A stretch of DNA of 36,310 nucleotides from Caulobacter sp. (GTDB lineage: Bacteria > Pseudomonadota > Alphaproteobacteria > Caulobacterales > Caulobacteraceae): NCBI GenBank assembly GCA_030683005.1, contig JAUXMY010000004.1:1-36310 (forward strand), written 5' to 3'. Of this stretch, positions 7,295-15,721 are shown piece after piece. The notes under the pieces were generated by a model. That model was not told the origin of the DNA. It did not search any database and saw only the letters and a list, made by a program, of their open reading frames with translations. The number at the start of each line of letters is the position of its first letter. Position 1 is the first letter of the stretch. The translations under genes and the position numbers were made by a program.

Positions 7295-8752
7295 ATGCGC
7301 GATTATCACATCGGCGCGTCGTCGCTCCCCGCCCGGGCGCTGGGTGGATTGGCGGCGCTGCTGGCCGCCGCCGCCATCGTCTTCGCCGGGGCGACCCGCG
7401 AGGGCGAGCTGTTGAACGCGGGCGTGCGGTTGTTGGCGCTGCTTGTCCTTCTGCTCGCCGCCTTCCGGCTTTCCCGTATCGATCTGCGGACGGAATGGAG
7501 GCGGCCGCTGATCCTGGCGGCGGCCATCGCCGCCCTGCCGCTGATCCAGCTGATCCCCCTGCCGCCGTTGATCTGGACCCATCTGCCGGGGAGGGGCGAG
7601 ATCGTCGCGCTCTACGACGCCGCCGGGATGCCGCCCCCCTGGCATGGTCTTGGTCTCAATCCCGAGGGCAGCCTGAACGCCGCCCTTGCCCTGCTGCCCG
7701 GGCTGGCGATGTTTCTCGCGATCATCACGGTCGAAACCCGCGGACGGGTGTTCACCGCGCTCGTCGCCGTCGCCTTCGCCCTGGCGGGGACGCTGCTGGG
7801 GCTGGTCCAGGTCGCCGAGGGACCGGAGTCGGCGCTGAGATTCTACGACACCACCAACCCGTCTTCGGCGGTAGGGTTCTTTTCCAACCGGAATCACCAG
7901 GCCTCGCTGCAACTGGTGGCCATGCCGCTGGTGACCGCGGTGCTGGCGGCGACTTTCCCCAATCGCAGGGGCTGGCCCAGCGTGCCGGCCATGGTGATCG
8001 CGGCGGCCCTTCTCGCGCTGCTGGCTGTGACGACGGTTCTGACGGACTCGCGGGCGGGGATGGTGCTGTATCCACCGGTGGTCGCGGCCTGCGCGCTCAT
8101 CCTGCTGCGCGACCGGATCCCGAAGCTCTCGGGACGGGTCGTTCTGATCACCCTGGGCGGATTGATCGTCTTCGGCGGCCTGCTTGCCGGTGGCGCCCTG
8201 ATGTCCCGGCCGGAGCTTGTCGCCGAGCTTGCCAGTGATCCGCGCATGGCCGGTCTCCCGACGGTCTCCGCCGAGGCGCTGCGCCAACTGCCGTTCGGCG
8301 CCGGTCTGGGCGCCTTTGACGAGATCTATCGCAGCCGCGAGACGATAGAGGGGATGCAGAGCGCCTACCTGAACCATGCCCACAACGATCTGCTGGAGCT
8401 GTGGCTCGAGGCCGGCCTGCCCGGGCTTGTCCTGGTGGGCCTGTTCGTCGTCTGGTTCGGCCGGCGGAGCTGGGACGCCTGGCGGACGCCTGGCATGGAC
8501 GGTGTGCTGGCCTGCGCCGGTTCAATCATCGTGGGCGCGCTGTTGCTGCACTCCCTGGTCGACTACCCGCTGCGGACGGGCGCGATGTCGGCCATGCTGG
8601 GTCTGGGCTGTGGTCTGCTCCTGCCGCACCCTGGCCAGAAGGCCGTTGTCGCTGCTCCTGCGGAAGACCGTCCGCGCATCGCCGGGCCGTCCCGCCGGCA
8701 GGCCCTGCCCGGCGGAACCCGCGTGGCCAGTTGGCGTCCTCGCCGGCGGTGA
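7295..8752 (+). CDS. O-antigen ligase / Wzy polymerase family protein
   Basis: This 485-aa polytopic inner-membrane protein has about 10-12 hydrophobic segments. It would polymerise lipid-linked repeat units or ligate glycan to an acceptor on the periplasmic face. The family motif is in the large periplasmic loop near the C-terminus: LNHAHNDLLELWLEAGLPG, with H361 and H363-N-D365, as in WaaL/Wzy_C proteins. Another typical segment is FSNRNHQASLQL in the middle. GGAGG with 7-nt spacing precedes ATG 7295, two bases after the previous stop. It is the last gene of the plus-strand export operon. Sequence alone does not distinguish polymerase from ligase. The Wzc/Wza context favours a Wzy-like polymerase. 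Confidence 0.87.
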   Translation: MRDYHIGASSLPARALGGLAALLAAAAIVFAGATREGELLNAGVRLLALLVLLLAAFRLSRIDLRTEWRRPLILAAAIAALPLIQLIPLPPLIWTHLPGRGEIVALYDAAGMPPPWHGLGLNPEGSLNAALALLPGLAMFLAIITVETRGRVFTALVAVAFALAGTLLGLVQVAEGPESALRFYDTTNPSSAVGFFSNRNHQASLQLVAMPLVTAVLAATFPNRRGWPSVPAMVIAAALLALLAVTTVLTDSRAGMVLYPPVVAACALILLRDRIPKLSGRVVLITLGGLIVFGGLLAGGALMSRPELVAELASDPRMAGLPTVSAEALRQLPFGAGLGAFDEIYRSRETIEGMQSAYLNHAHNDLLELWLEAGLPGLVLVGLFVVWFGRRSWDAWRTPGMDGVLACAGSIIVGALLLHSLVDYPLRTGAMSAMLGLGCGLLLPHPGQKAVVAAPAEDRPRIAGPSRRQALPGGTRVASWRPRRR

Positions 8753-8762
8753 GTCCGCCAGG

Positions 8763-8806
8763 GCGCGTTGGGCAGGAGTATACGGGGCTCCCCCGCCCGA
8801 ACGCGC
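8763..8806. terminator. Stem-loop between convergent genes
   Basis: GCGCGTTGGGC (8763-8773) pairs with GCCCGAACGCGC (8795-8806) with one bulged base. An inner hairpin CGGGG-CTC-CCCCG occupies 8783-8795. It lies between the converging ends of the ligase gene and the minus-strand membrane protein, where a bidirectional terminator is expected. T-tracts are poor (GTGTTTGATT further downstream), so efficiency is uncertain. Confidence 0.45.
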
Positions 8807-8836
8807 TCGAGGTGTTTGATTCCGGACCTGGCCGCT

Positions 8837-10075
8837 CTAACCCAGGGCGACCCGACGGGGCTGGCTGAAGGCCATGACCGTCCAGGTGGCGAACCGGGCG
8901 AGGATCGACCGGGGACGGGTGAAGGCCGAGAGGGCGACCGCCAGCAGGAAGTAGGGCATGACCTGCGCCGTCCAGCGGAACAGCGCCCCGGTGTTCGATG
9001 TGCCTCCTACGTAGACGGCTAGAACCCCGGTCGCGATGATCATGATCGGCGCCGTCAGGCGCCTCATCCGCCACATGTAGCGGATGCCGCGGACAATGAA
9101 CGGAAACAGGTAGAACATCATCGCGACGAACGGCAAGGCCGCGAGCTGGCGGACGTTGGCCAGCTCGAACGGATTGACCGGCACGAAGATGGCGAACAGC
9201 GTCGTCACCGCCAGCCAGATATCCGAGCCGATCCCCCGACCCCAGGTGTGGTCGCCGTCGGTGAACATCGAGCCCGATCCGACCGCCATCGAGCCGCGAA
9301 TATAGTTGATGTATTCGATATCGAAGTACATCGACCGCTGAAACTCGCCCGAGGCGAAGTAGCCATAACCGATGGCCATCGGCGCCAGACCGATGAGCGC
9401 GGGCAGGATGATCGCTCGCCATGGGAGGCGGCTCTTCCCGGCGGGGAACAGCAGAAACGCCGCCGGCATCAGCATGACCACGACCATGAAAAGATAGGTC
9501 CGCGTCCCGACAAACACCACAAGACCCGCGAGAAGGCCCAGCAGCGCCCAGACCGAGAAGCGCTGACGCAGCACAAAGACGCCGTAGACGACCATGGCTA
9601 CGGCCAGGATTCCTGCGGCGTCCTTCAGCATCAGGGTCGACCAGAACATGATCGAGGGGAAGAAGGCGATCAGCACGGCGTAGAAGCGCTGCACCCGGAT
9701 GTCGGCGTTGAGCTCGCGCACCATCAGGAACAGCGGAATGACCGTCAACACGCTCAGCGTGATGTTGATCAGCTGCACCAGAAATGGCGACGGCCAGAGG
9801 AGAAAGTAGATCAGTCCGACGAACTGGAACCAGCCGTCGTCTATCCAGCTCTTGAGCGCGAAGTCGCCATAGCTCATGGCGTTCATCACCCAGACGCCTT
9901 CGGTGTCATAGCGGCGGTGGTCGAGTGACAGGTCGAAGCGTTTGATCGCATCGGTGGCGATGTAGAGGACGACGATCGCGAGTCTGAGCAGCCAGGCGGA
10001 AATGCAGAGTCGCCACAGAAACGCGCGGTCGGACGAGACGCTGACCGCGGCGGCCTGACTTCCCGATTGCTGCAT
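8837..10075 (-). CDS. Polytopic membrane protein, possible GT-C/PMT-like glycosyltransferase
   Basis: This 412-aa protein has about ten hydrophobic segments. An early acidic/basic loop after the first TM (DLSLDHRRYDTEGVW) sits where GT-C enzymes carry their catalytic acidic residues. The segment FFPSIMFWSTLMLKDAAGIL resembles ArnT/PMT-like membrane glycosyltransferases. Such enzymes use polyprenyl-phosphate sugars on the periplasmic side. I do not recognise a specific family, and a polymerase-like role is also possible. The start is ATG 10075 with AGG 8 nt upstream. It converges on the ligase gene and lies downstream of the FecR-like gene, separated from it by a terminator, so it probably has its own promoter in 10076-10222. 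Confidence 0.7.
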   Translation of the reverse strand: MQQSGSQAAAVSVSSDRAFLWRLCISAWLLRLAIVVLYIATDAIKRFDLSLDHRRYDTEGVWVMNAMSYGDFALKSWIDDGWFQFVGLIYFLLWPSPFLVQLINITLSVLTVIPLFLMVRELNADIRVQRFYAVLIAFFPSIMFWSTLMLKDAAGILAVAMVVYGVFVLRQRFSVWALLGLLAGLVVFVGTRTYLFMVVVMLMPAAFLLFPAGKSRLPWRAIILPALIGLAPMAIGYGYFASGEFQRSMYFDIEYINYIRGSMAVGSGSMFTDGDHTWGRGIGSDIWLAVTTLFAIFVPVNPFELANVRQLAALPFVAMMFYLFPFIVRGIRYMWRMRRLTAPIMIIATGVLAVYVGGTSNTGALFRWTAQVMPYFLLAVALSAFTRPRSILARFATWTVMAFSQPRRVALG

Positions 10076-10222
10076 GACGTGCGCCTGGTCTTCCCCTGAT
10101 GGTGCTTCCGCCGCGGCCGCCCTTCACGAAGGGGCGGGTCCGGCGGCTGGCTCTGCGTTAGCGGCCGCCAGGCGGCGCGGCGCATTCGGAAGCTTGGTCC
10201 GGCCCACTTCGGGTCGGGCGGC

Positions 10223-10261
10223 GGAAACGAAGACTCCCCCACGGTCGGACCGATGGGGGAG
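10223..10261 (-). terminator. Rho-independent terminator of the FecR-like gene
   Basis: Read on the minus strand, CTCCCCCA pairs with TGGGGGAG, extended by CGGT/ACCG with one bulged base (10234-10261). The T-rich stretch TCTTCGTTTCC (10233-10223) follows. It begins about 30 bp after the stop codon at 10292. Confidence 0.72.
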
Positions 10262-10291
10262 CCGAAGTTTCATCGCGATGGACTGAAAAGC

Positions 10292-10741
10292 CTACGGGCT
10301 GTTCGGGTCCGAGTCGTCGTCAAGGGCGTAGTAGGTGACGACCCCGGTCAGAACGCCAAAGCCGAGCCAGAGGTAGAGGTCGCGGTTGTCGCCGTAGCCG
10401 TAGGCCCCGCGATCATCCCGGTCGTCGCTCTGCGTCGAGATCTTCACGACGCCGCTGGATCCGCCCACGCAGGGCGAAGCAGCCGCAACGGTGGCCATCG
10501 AACGGGCAGTGACCGCCACGTTGCAGCCGTCGCCGTACACGACGCGAGCAGAGCCGCTCGAAGCGACCACGCGATCGCCGGCGCGAAGGACGGCGCCGTT
10601 GGAAGCCGGCACGAACCGACCGTTCTGGCTGATCATCACCGAGCCGGACACGGCGCTGATGCGGGCCCCCTCGGCCGCGACAGCGGCTTGACCCGCGAGC
10701 AGCAAACCAGCCGCAGCGAACGCAGCAATGCTACGGTACAT
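10292..10741 (-). CDS. Secreted FecR-like domain protein
   Basis: This 149-aa protein starts at ATG 10741, with AGGGGAG 8 nt upstream; the open frame reaches TTG 10759, but that codon overlaps the ribosome binding site. An N-terminal signal peptide ends near AAVAA-EG (about residue 23). The mature part resembles the FecR fold: GSVMISQNGRFVPA, then LRAGDRVVASSGSARVVYGDGCNVAV. Two cysteines (GDGC and ASPC) could form a disulfide. A hydrophobic segment near the C-terminus (LYLWLGFGVLTGVVTYYAL) may anchor it, followed by an acidic tail. A periplasmic role is likely but the function is unknown. It is transcribed in the same direction as rfbA, 242 bp downstream, with its own predicted promoter and terminator. 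Confidence 0.75.
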   Translation of the reverse strand: MYRSIAAFAAAGLLLAGQAAVAAEGARISAVSGSVMISQNGRFVPASNGAVLRAGDRVVASSGSARVVYGDGCNVAVTARSMATVAAASPCVGGSSGVVKISTQSDDRDDRGAYGYGDNRDLYLWLGFGVLTGVVTYYALDDDSDPNSP

Positions 10742-10794
10742 CCTTGTAACTCCCCTCAAGGGGTTCCGACCTGGAACTCCGATTGATCGATGTC

Positions 10795-10823
10795 TTCTTA
10801 CCCCGTGCGACCAAACACCGCAA
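10795..10823 (-). promoter_or_regulatory. Candidate promoter of the FecR-like gene
   Basis: On the minus strand TTGCGG (10823-10818) and TAAGAA (10800-10795) are separated by exactly 17 bp, about 54 bp upstream of ATG 10741. The boxes are moderate matches only. Confidence 0.35.
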
Positions 10824-10936
10824 CCTCTAGTTCGGTACGGAAAAGCGGTTTTGGGTAGTCAGACCAATAAACAGACAAAGCGTGCTCGCGGCGTTTGCGT
10901 TCCACCAAAACAGCGCCTTCGAGTCCCCTAACGCAC

Positions 10937-10962
10937 GATAGTGAACATTCCGTCTCACTATC
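10937..10962. repeat. Inverted repeat GATAGTGA-N10-TCACTATC
   Basis: Perfect 8-bp arms (10937-10944 and 10955-10962) with a 10-bp spacer lie between rfbA and the FecR-like gene, in unusually AT-rich DNA for this window. No T-tract follows on either strand, so an operator or an RNA processing hairpin is more likely than a terminator. Confidence 0.5.
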
Positions 10963-10983
10963 CGTCACGGCGCTGAAATAGTC

Positions 10984-11868
10984 TCACGCCGTCTCCTCGC
11001 GGTCCCCGTCCGCCAACCGGCGAAGATAGTCGGCGTAAGCGCTTTTCGAGCCCGAGGCGAGCTGCTTCAGCCGGTCGCGGTCTATCCACCCCTTGAGCAG
11101 CGCGATCTCCTCGATGCAGCCCACCCGAAGGCCCTGCCGCTGCTCGATCGTGCGCACGAACTCCCCTGCCTGGATAAGGGATTCGTGGGTGCCGGTGTCG
11201 AGCCAGGCGAAGCCGCGGCCCAATACCTCCAGGTTGAGTTCGCCGGCCTCCAGATAAAGCCGGTTCAGGTCGGTGATCTCCAGTTCGCCGCGCTTCGAGG
11301 GCTTCATGCCGCGCGCCAGCTCGCTCGCGCGGCCGTCGTAGAAGTAGAGGCCGGTGACGGCGAGGTTCGAACGCGGACGTTCCGGCTTCTCCTCGACGCT
11401 GGTCACTTTTCCGGCGGCATCGACCGTGGCGATCCCGTAGCGCTCGGGATCGGCGACGCGATATCCGAAGACTGTGGCGCCATCGACACGGGCGGAGGCG
11501 GCCGCCAGCTGTGCGCTGAAGCCCGCGCCGTAGAAGATGTTGTCGCCCAGGATCAGGGCGCTCGGCCCGCCGTCCAGGAATTCCTCGCCGAGGATGAAAG
11601 CCTGGGCCAGGCCGTCCGGGCTCGGCTGGATCACGTACTCGAAACGAACGCCCAGGGCCGAGCCGTCGCCCAGCAGCCGCTTGAAGCCGGCCTGGTCCTC
11701 CGGCGTGGTGATGATCAGGATCTCGCGGATGCCGGCCAGCATCAGCACCGACAGCGGATAGTAGATCATCGGCTTGTCATAGACCGGTAGCAGCTGTTTG
11801 GAGACCGCCAGGGTCAGCGGGTGCAGCCGCGTGCCGGCCCCACCGGCCAGGATGATGCCGCGTCTCAT
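10984..11868 (-). CDS. rfbA: Glucose-1-phosphate thymidylyltransferase
   Basis: This enzyme makes dTDP-glucose from dTTP and glucose-1-phosphate, the first step to dTDP-L-rhamnose, in the cytoplasm. From ATG 11868 it has 294 aa, the standard RmlA length. Motifs seen are the nucleotide-binding [13 protein letters not shown] near the N-terminus, [38 protein letters not shown] and [12 protein letters not shown]. The frame remains open 35 codons upstream, but that part overlaps rfbD and is non-coding in character. Start and rfbD stop overlap as ATGA, so translation is coupled. It is the last gene of rfbCBDA. Confidence 0.97.
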   Translation of the reverse strand: MRRGIILAGGAGTRLHPLTLAVSKQLLPVYDKPMIYYPLSVLMLAGIREILIITTPEDQAGFKRLLGDGSALGVRFEYVIQPSPDGLAQAFILGEEFLDGGPSALILGDNIFYGAGFSAQLAAASARVDGATVFGYRVADPERYGIATVDAAGKVTSVEEKPERPRSNLAVTGLYFYDGRASELARGMKPSKRGELEITDLNRLYLEAGELNLEVLGRGFAWLDTGTHESLIQAGEFVRTIEQRQGLRVGCIEEIALLKGWIDRDRLKQLASGSKSAYADYLRRLADGDREETA

Positions 11869-12752
11869 ACCTTCGACTCTCCAGCCCGGTCCGCGAGCGC
11901 GCGGACGGTTTCGACGAGGCCATCGCGCCAGGGGCGTGGCCGAATTCCGAGTAACGTCTCCACCCGCCCGCAATCCAGCACCGAGTTGGCCGGCCGGGCT
12001 GCGGGGGTCGGATACTCGGCGGTTGTGACGGGCGCGATGATGGGCGACGGCCCGCCGGCCGCCTCGAACACCGCCTCGGCGAACCGGCGCCAGGTGGTGG
12101 CGCCGTCGCCGGCGAAATGCAGCAGGCCGCGCACCGATCCCCCGGGCTCCACGACCATCCGCCGGGCGGCGACGAGCAGCGCCTCGGCCAGGTCGCCGGC
12201 GGCGGTCGGCCGGCCGTGCTGGTCATCGACGACCCGCAACTCGGGTCGGCCGGCCAGCGACAGCATGGTCTTCACGAAGTTGCGCCCGTAGGGCGAGAAC
12301 ACCCACGACGTCCGCACGATGAGGAACCGGCCGCCCGCGTCGGTCACCGCCCGCTCGCCGGCCAGTTTGCTCCTGCCGTAGGCGCCGATCGGTCCGACCG
12401 GATCAGCCTCCCGCCAGGCCTTCGTTCCGGAGCCGTCGAAAACATAGTCGGTGGACACATGGATCAGCGGCAGGCCGCGCGCGGCGCAGGCCCTCGCCAT
12501 GGCCCCGGGCGCGGCGGCGTTGACGGCGTGGGCGACGTCTTCCTCCGCCTCGGCCTGATCCACGGCGGTATAGGCGGCGGCGTTGATCACCATGTCGACG
12601 TCGGCGCGCTCGACCACGCCGGCCACGGCCCCGGCGTTTGTCAGGTCCGCCATCGCCCGGTCGACGGCGAGCAGCGTCACGCCGTGGCGGGCGGCGCGAT
12701 CCAGCAGCTCTCGGCCGAGCTGGCCGGTGGGTCCAAAGAGCAGGGCCCGCAT
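11865..12752 (-). CDS. rfbD: dTDP-4-dehydrorhamnose reductase
   Basis: This SDR-family enzyme performs the last step to dTDP-L-rhamnose, reducing the 4-keto group with NAD(P)H. ATG 12752 gives 295 aa, the usual RmlD length. It begins with [13 protein letters not shown] (Rossmann glycine motif). [25 protein letters not shown] and the catalytic YGRSKLAGE (YxxxK) follow, and then [18 protein letters not shown]. The long upstream open extension to 12965 lies inside rfbB in another frame and is rejected. The rfbB stop lies one base upstream and the rfbA start overlaps its stop by 4 bp. Confidence 0.96.
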   Translation of the reverse strand: MRALLFGPTGQLGRELLDRAARHGVTLLAVDRAMADLTNAGAVAGVVERADVDMVINAAAYTAVDQAEAEEDVAHAVNAAAPGAMARACAARGLPLIHVSTDYVFDGSGTKAWREADPVGPIGAYGRSKLAGERAVTDAGGRFLIVRTSWVFSPYGRNFVKTMLSLAGRPELRVVDDQHGRPTAAGDLAEALLVAARRMVVEPGGSVRGLLHFAGDGATTWRRFAEAVFEAAGGPSPIIAPVTTAEYPTPAARPANSVLDCGRVETLLGIRPRPWRDGLVETVRALADRAGESKV

Positions 12753-12753
12753 G

Positions 12754-13812
12754 TCAGGTTCCGGCGACAGCCAGGCCAAGCCTCTCGCCGGCTCCGGCGC
12801 CGGACTTGCGCAGCGGCGCCCACCAGGCCTCGCTTTCCAGGTACCAGCGCACGGTCGCCTCGAGACCCTCGTCCAGAGACTTGCCGGGACTCCAGCCCAG
12901 CTCGCTCCGGATGCGGGAGATGTCGATGGCGTAGCGGGTGTCGTGACCCGGGCGGTCGGCGACAAAGGTGATCAGCCGGTCATGCGGCGCGCTGGCGGGC
13001 CGAAGCCGGTCCATGATCGTGCAGAGTCTGCGGACGAGGTCGAGGTTGGACAGTTCGGCCTCGCCGCCGATGCAATAGGTCTCGCCGCGCCGGCCTTTGC
13101 GCAGCACCAGCAACAGCGCTTCGGCGTGATCCTCGACATGCAGCCAGTCGCGGACGTTGGCCCCCTTCCCGTAGACCGGAATCGGTCGCCCCTCGAGCGC
13201 GGCCAGCACCACCACCGGGATCAGCTTCTCGGGAAACTGCCGCGGGCCGTAGTTGTTCGAGCAGTTGGTCAGCACATAGGGGATGCCGAAGGTGCGACCC
13301 CAGGCCTGGACCAGCAGGTCCGACGCGGCCTTGGAGGCCGAATAGGGCGAGCTGGGCGCATAGGGGGTGGTTTCGTCGAAGGCGCCGGTCTCGCCCAGTT
13401 CGCCGAACACCTCGTCGGTCGAGACATGGTGGAAGACGAAGGTGGCTGCGGCCTCCGGCGGCAGACCGGCCCGGTAGGCGCGCACCGCTTCCAACAGCAC
13501 GGCGGTGCCCATGACATTGGTCTGCACGAAGATGGTTGGACCGTCGATCGAGCGGTCCACGTGCGATTCCGCCGCCAGATGCATGACCGCGTCGGGCCGG
13601 TATCGGTCGAAAACCTTCGTCAGCGCCGCGCGGTCGCAGATGTCGACCTTCTCGAAGGCGTAGCCGGGGTGGTCCGCCACCTCGGTCAGATTGGCCAGGT
13701 TGCCGGAGTAGGTCAGCTTGTCGACGACCGTGACCTCATGGCCGTCCGCCAGCGCGGCGCGCACCACGGCCGATCCGATGAACCCGGCGCCTCCGGTGAC
13801 CAACAGCTTCAC
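12754..13812 (-). CDS. rfbB: dTDP-glucose 4,6-dehydratase
   Basis: This enzyme converts dTDP-glucose to dTDP-4-keto-6-deoxyglucose using bound NAD+. Its 352 aa match the family. Motifs: [14 protein letters not shown] at the N-terminus, [22 protein letters not shown] with the catalytic Asp-Glu pair, YSASKAASD (YxxxK), [27 protein letters not shown] and [11 protein letters not shown]. The start overlaps the rfbC stop by 4 bp (ATGA). The C-terminal tail after about residue 330 ([15 protein letters not shown]) is a variable extension. Confidence 0.97.
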   Translation of the reverse strand: MKLLVTGGAGFIGSAVVRAALADGHEVTVVDKLTYSGNLANLTEVADHPGYAFEKVDICDRAALTKVFDRYRPDAVMHLAAESHVDRSIDGPTIFVQTNVMGTAVLLEAVRAYRAGLPPEAAATFVFHHVSTDEVFGELGETGAFDETTPYAPSSPYSASKAASDLLVQAWGRTFGIPYVLTNCSNNYGPRQFPEKLIPVVVLAALEGRPIPVYGKGANVRDWLHVEDHAEALLLVLRKGRRGETYCIGGEAELSNLDLVRRLCTIMDRLRPASAPHDRLITFVADRPGHDTRYAIDISRIRSELGWSPGKSLDEGLEATVRWYLESEAWWAPLRKSGAGAGERLGLAVAGT

Positions 13813-14384
13813 GCGAACTCTCCAGCGACATAGTCAAAGCCGAAATCGGATCCGGCGAAGGCCGGTGCGGCGGCGTCCTTGGGCGACAGCCGGGCCGGAC
13901 CCGGCGATGGCCAGTCGATGGCCAGGTCGGGATCGTCCCAGCGCACGCAGCCGTCGGCGGCGGCGTTATAGAAGGCATTGACCTTGTAGGACACCAGGGT
14001 GTCCGGCTCGAGGGTCATGAAGCCGTGCAGGAACCCCTCGGGCACGAAGATCTGCAGGCCGTTCCCGGCCGACAGCTCGGCGGCGACATGGCGTCCGAAG
14101 GTGGGCGAGCCACGCCGGACGTCGACCGCCACGTCCAGAATCCGCCCGTGCGACACGCCGACCAGCTTGGCCTGGGCCGAAGGCGGACGTTGGAAATGCA
14201 GGCCGCGCACGGTGCCGACCGCGTGCGACAAGGACTGGTTGTCCTGCACGAAGTCGATCTGAAGTCCTGTGGCGGCGGCGAACCGCCGGGCGTTGAAGGA
14301 CTCGACGAAGTATCCGCGATCATCGGCGAAGCGCTGGGGATGCAGCAGCAGAACCTCGGGAATCTCCAGACGCTCGACTTTCAT
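13809..14384 (-). CDS. rfbC: dTDP-4-dehydrorhamnose 3,5-epimerase
   Basis: This cupin-fold enzyme epimerises C3 and C5 of dTDP-4-keto-6-deoxyglucose. Its 191 aa match RmlC. Motifs: [38 protein letters not shown] with the catalytic His, [14 protein letters not shown] and [13 protein letters not shown], followed by the conserved aromatic segment [15 protein letters not shown]. It is the first gene of rfbCBDA, with GAGGG just before ATG 14384. It diverges from the GT4 gene at 14585 across about 200 bp that carry a 10-bp inverted repeat. Confidence 0.96.
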   Translation of the reverse strand: MKVERLEIPEVLLLHPQRFADDRGYFVESFNARRFAAATGLQIDFVQDNQSLSHAVGTVRGLHFQRPPSAQAKLVGVSHGRILDVAVDVRRGSPTFGRHVAAELSAGNGLQIFVPEGFLHGFMTLEPDTLVSYKVNAFYNAAADGCVRWDDPDLAIDWPSPGPARLSPKDAAAPAFAGSDFGFDYVAGEFA

Positions 14385-14461
14385 GGACCCTCAACGCTGT
14401 TGACCGGCCGGCCGTTGGTTGTCCGACGGGCGCCAGCGGCCAAAATGGCGCAAGCGGTCGC

Positions 14462-14496
14462 CGCCCGCCAATACAATCTGCCCTGTTTGGCGGGCG
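14462..14496. promoter_or_regulatory. 10-bp inverted repeat in the divergent rfbC / GT4 promoter region
   Basis: Perfect arms CGCCCGCCAA (14462-14471) and TTGGCGGGCG (14487-14496) are separated by 15 bp. The spacer starts with TACAAT (14472-14477), a near-consensus -10 box for the plus-strand gene. An element flanking a -10 box between divergent operons is well placed to control both. No T-tract follows, so it is not a good terminator. Confidence 0.5.
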
Positions 14497-14584
14497 CCGG
14501 CGTGGCCTGACCCTCGCTGATCGTCTAGACCCTCGGCTTGGACATTTCGAGCGCGGGACGATCCGCGCCGCGCCAGGACGGGGT

Positions 14585-15721
14585 TTGACGTTGGCCGACG
14601 ACCGTGATGACCGCCCTTGCGTCGCCTTCTGCGCCAACAAGCTGTTCTATCTCGCCAACTTCCGGCGCGGGACCATCGAGCGGTTCCTGGCCGACGGTGT
14701 TCGCGTGGTCTGCCTGGGGCAGGGCGGCGCCGGCGCCGAGGCGCTGGAGGCCATGGGCTGCGAAGTGGTTCCGCTCGACTGGAAGCTGCGCAGTCTCGAT
14801 CCGGTGCATGAACTGGGCGTGGTCAGCCGTATCAGCGCCGTGCTGCGCCGGGTTAGGCCGACCGTCGTCTTTTCGTTCACCTTCAAAGCTAATTTCGCCG
14901 TCAGCCTCGCCTGCCTGCCGCTGGGCATTCCCTATGTGACCAACGTCTCCGGGCTGGGCACGGCCTTCCTGAGCAACCATCCCAAACACCGTGTCGTCCG
15001 GCGGCTCTACGGGGTCGCCAACGGCCGGGCCCACGCCACCTTCTTCCAGAACCCGAGCGACCTGGAGCACTTCGAGCGGATCAAGCTGTCGATCGGCCGC
15101 CGCACCGCCGTGCTGCCGGGCTCGGGCGTCAATACCGAGCATTTCGCGTTCGATCCGCTCGACCGGCCGGTGCGCTCGTTTGTCATGGTCGCCCGGCTGA
15201 TCGCCGAGAAGGGCGTGGTCGAGTATCTGGAGGCGGCGCGCCGGGCGCGGTCCAGCCGGCCTGACCTGCGGTTCCTCCTGGTTGGCCCGCCCGAAACCGA
15301 CGGCCCGGGCCGCGTGCCGCTGGAACAGGTCCACAGCTACGCGGGCGATGTCGACTACCTGGGCGAGCTGGCCGACGTGCGTCCGGCGCTGCGCGAGGCC
15401 GAGTGCCTGGTGTTGCCCAGCTATCGTGAGGGCATGCCGCGCACCGTTCTGGAGGCGGCGAGCATGGGCAGGGTGTCTCTTGTCAGCGACGTCGAGGGCT
15501 GCCGCCACGCCGTCGAGGACGGCGTGACCGGCTTCATGTTCGAGGCGCGGTCGGCGGAGTCGCTGGCCGGCGCGGTGCTGTCGCTGGCCGAACGGGACGC
15601 GGGCGATGTCGCCGCCATGTCACGCGCGGCGAGCCGGATGGCCGAGGAGCGGTTCTCCGAACGCTTGTGCATCGAGCCCTATCTGGCGCTTTTCGAGGAG
15701 CTTGGCGGGCGGAGGCGGTAG
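14585..15721 (+). CDS. GT4-family glycosyltransferase
   Basis: This 378-aa GT-B enzyme would add a sugar to the lipid-linked repeat unit at the cytoplasmic face. The N-terminal domain begins VAFCANKLFYLANFRRGTIE, typical of the PglA/WcaL-like subgroup, and includes PYVTNVSGLGTAF. The C-terminal domain has VMVARLIAEKGVVEYLEAA, LLVGPPETDGP and a Y-R-E-G-M-P-R-T-V-L-E-A segment that carries the E-x7-E motif. The start is TTG 14585, about 6 nt after AGGACGG; a second TTG lies at 14591 and there is no suitable ATG. It heads a plus-strand run ending at 22324. Its stop overlaps the next GTG start by one base. Confidence 0.88.
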   Translation: MTLADDRDDRPCVAFCANKLFYLANFRRGTIERFLADGVRVVCLGQGGAGAEALEAMGCEVVPLDWKLRSLDPVHELGVVSRISAVLRRVRPTVVFSFTFKANFAVSLACLPLGIPYVTNVSGLGTAFLSNHPKHRVVRRLYGVANGRAHATFFQNPSDLEHFERIKLSIGRRTAVLPGSGVNTEHFAFDPLDRPVRSFVMVARLIAEKGVVEYLEAARRARSSRPDLRFLLVGPPETDGPGRVPLEQVHSYAGDVDYLGELADVRPALREAECLVLPSYREGMPRTVLEAASMGRVSLVSDVEGCRHAVEDGVTGFMFEARSAESLAGAVLSLAERDAGDVAAMSRAASRMAEERFSERLCIEPYLALFEELGGRRR

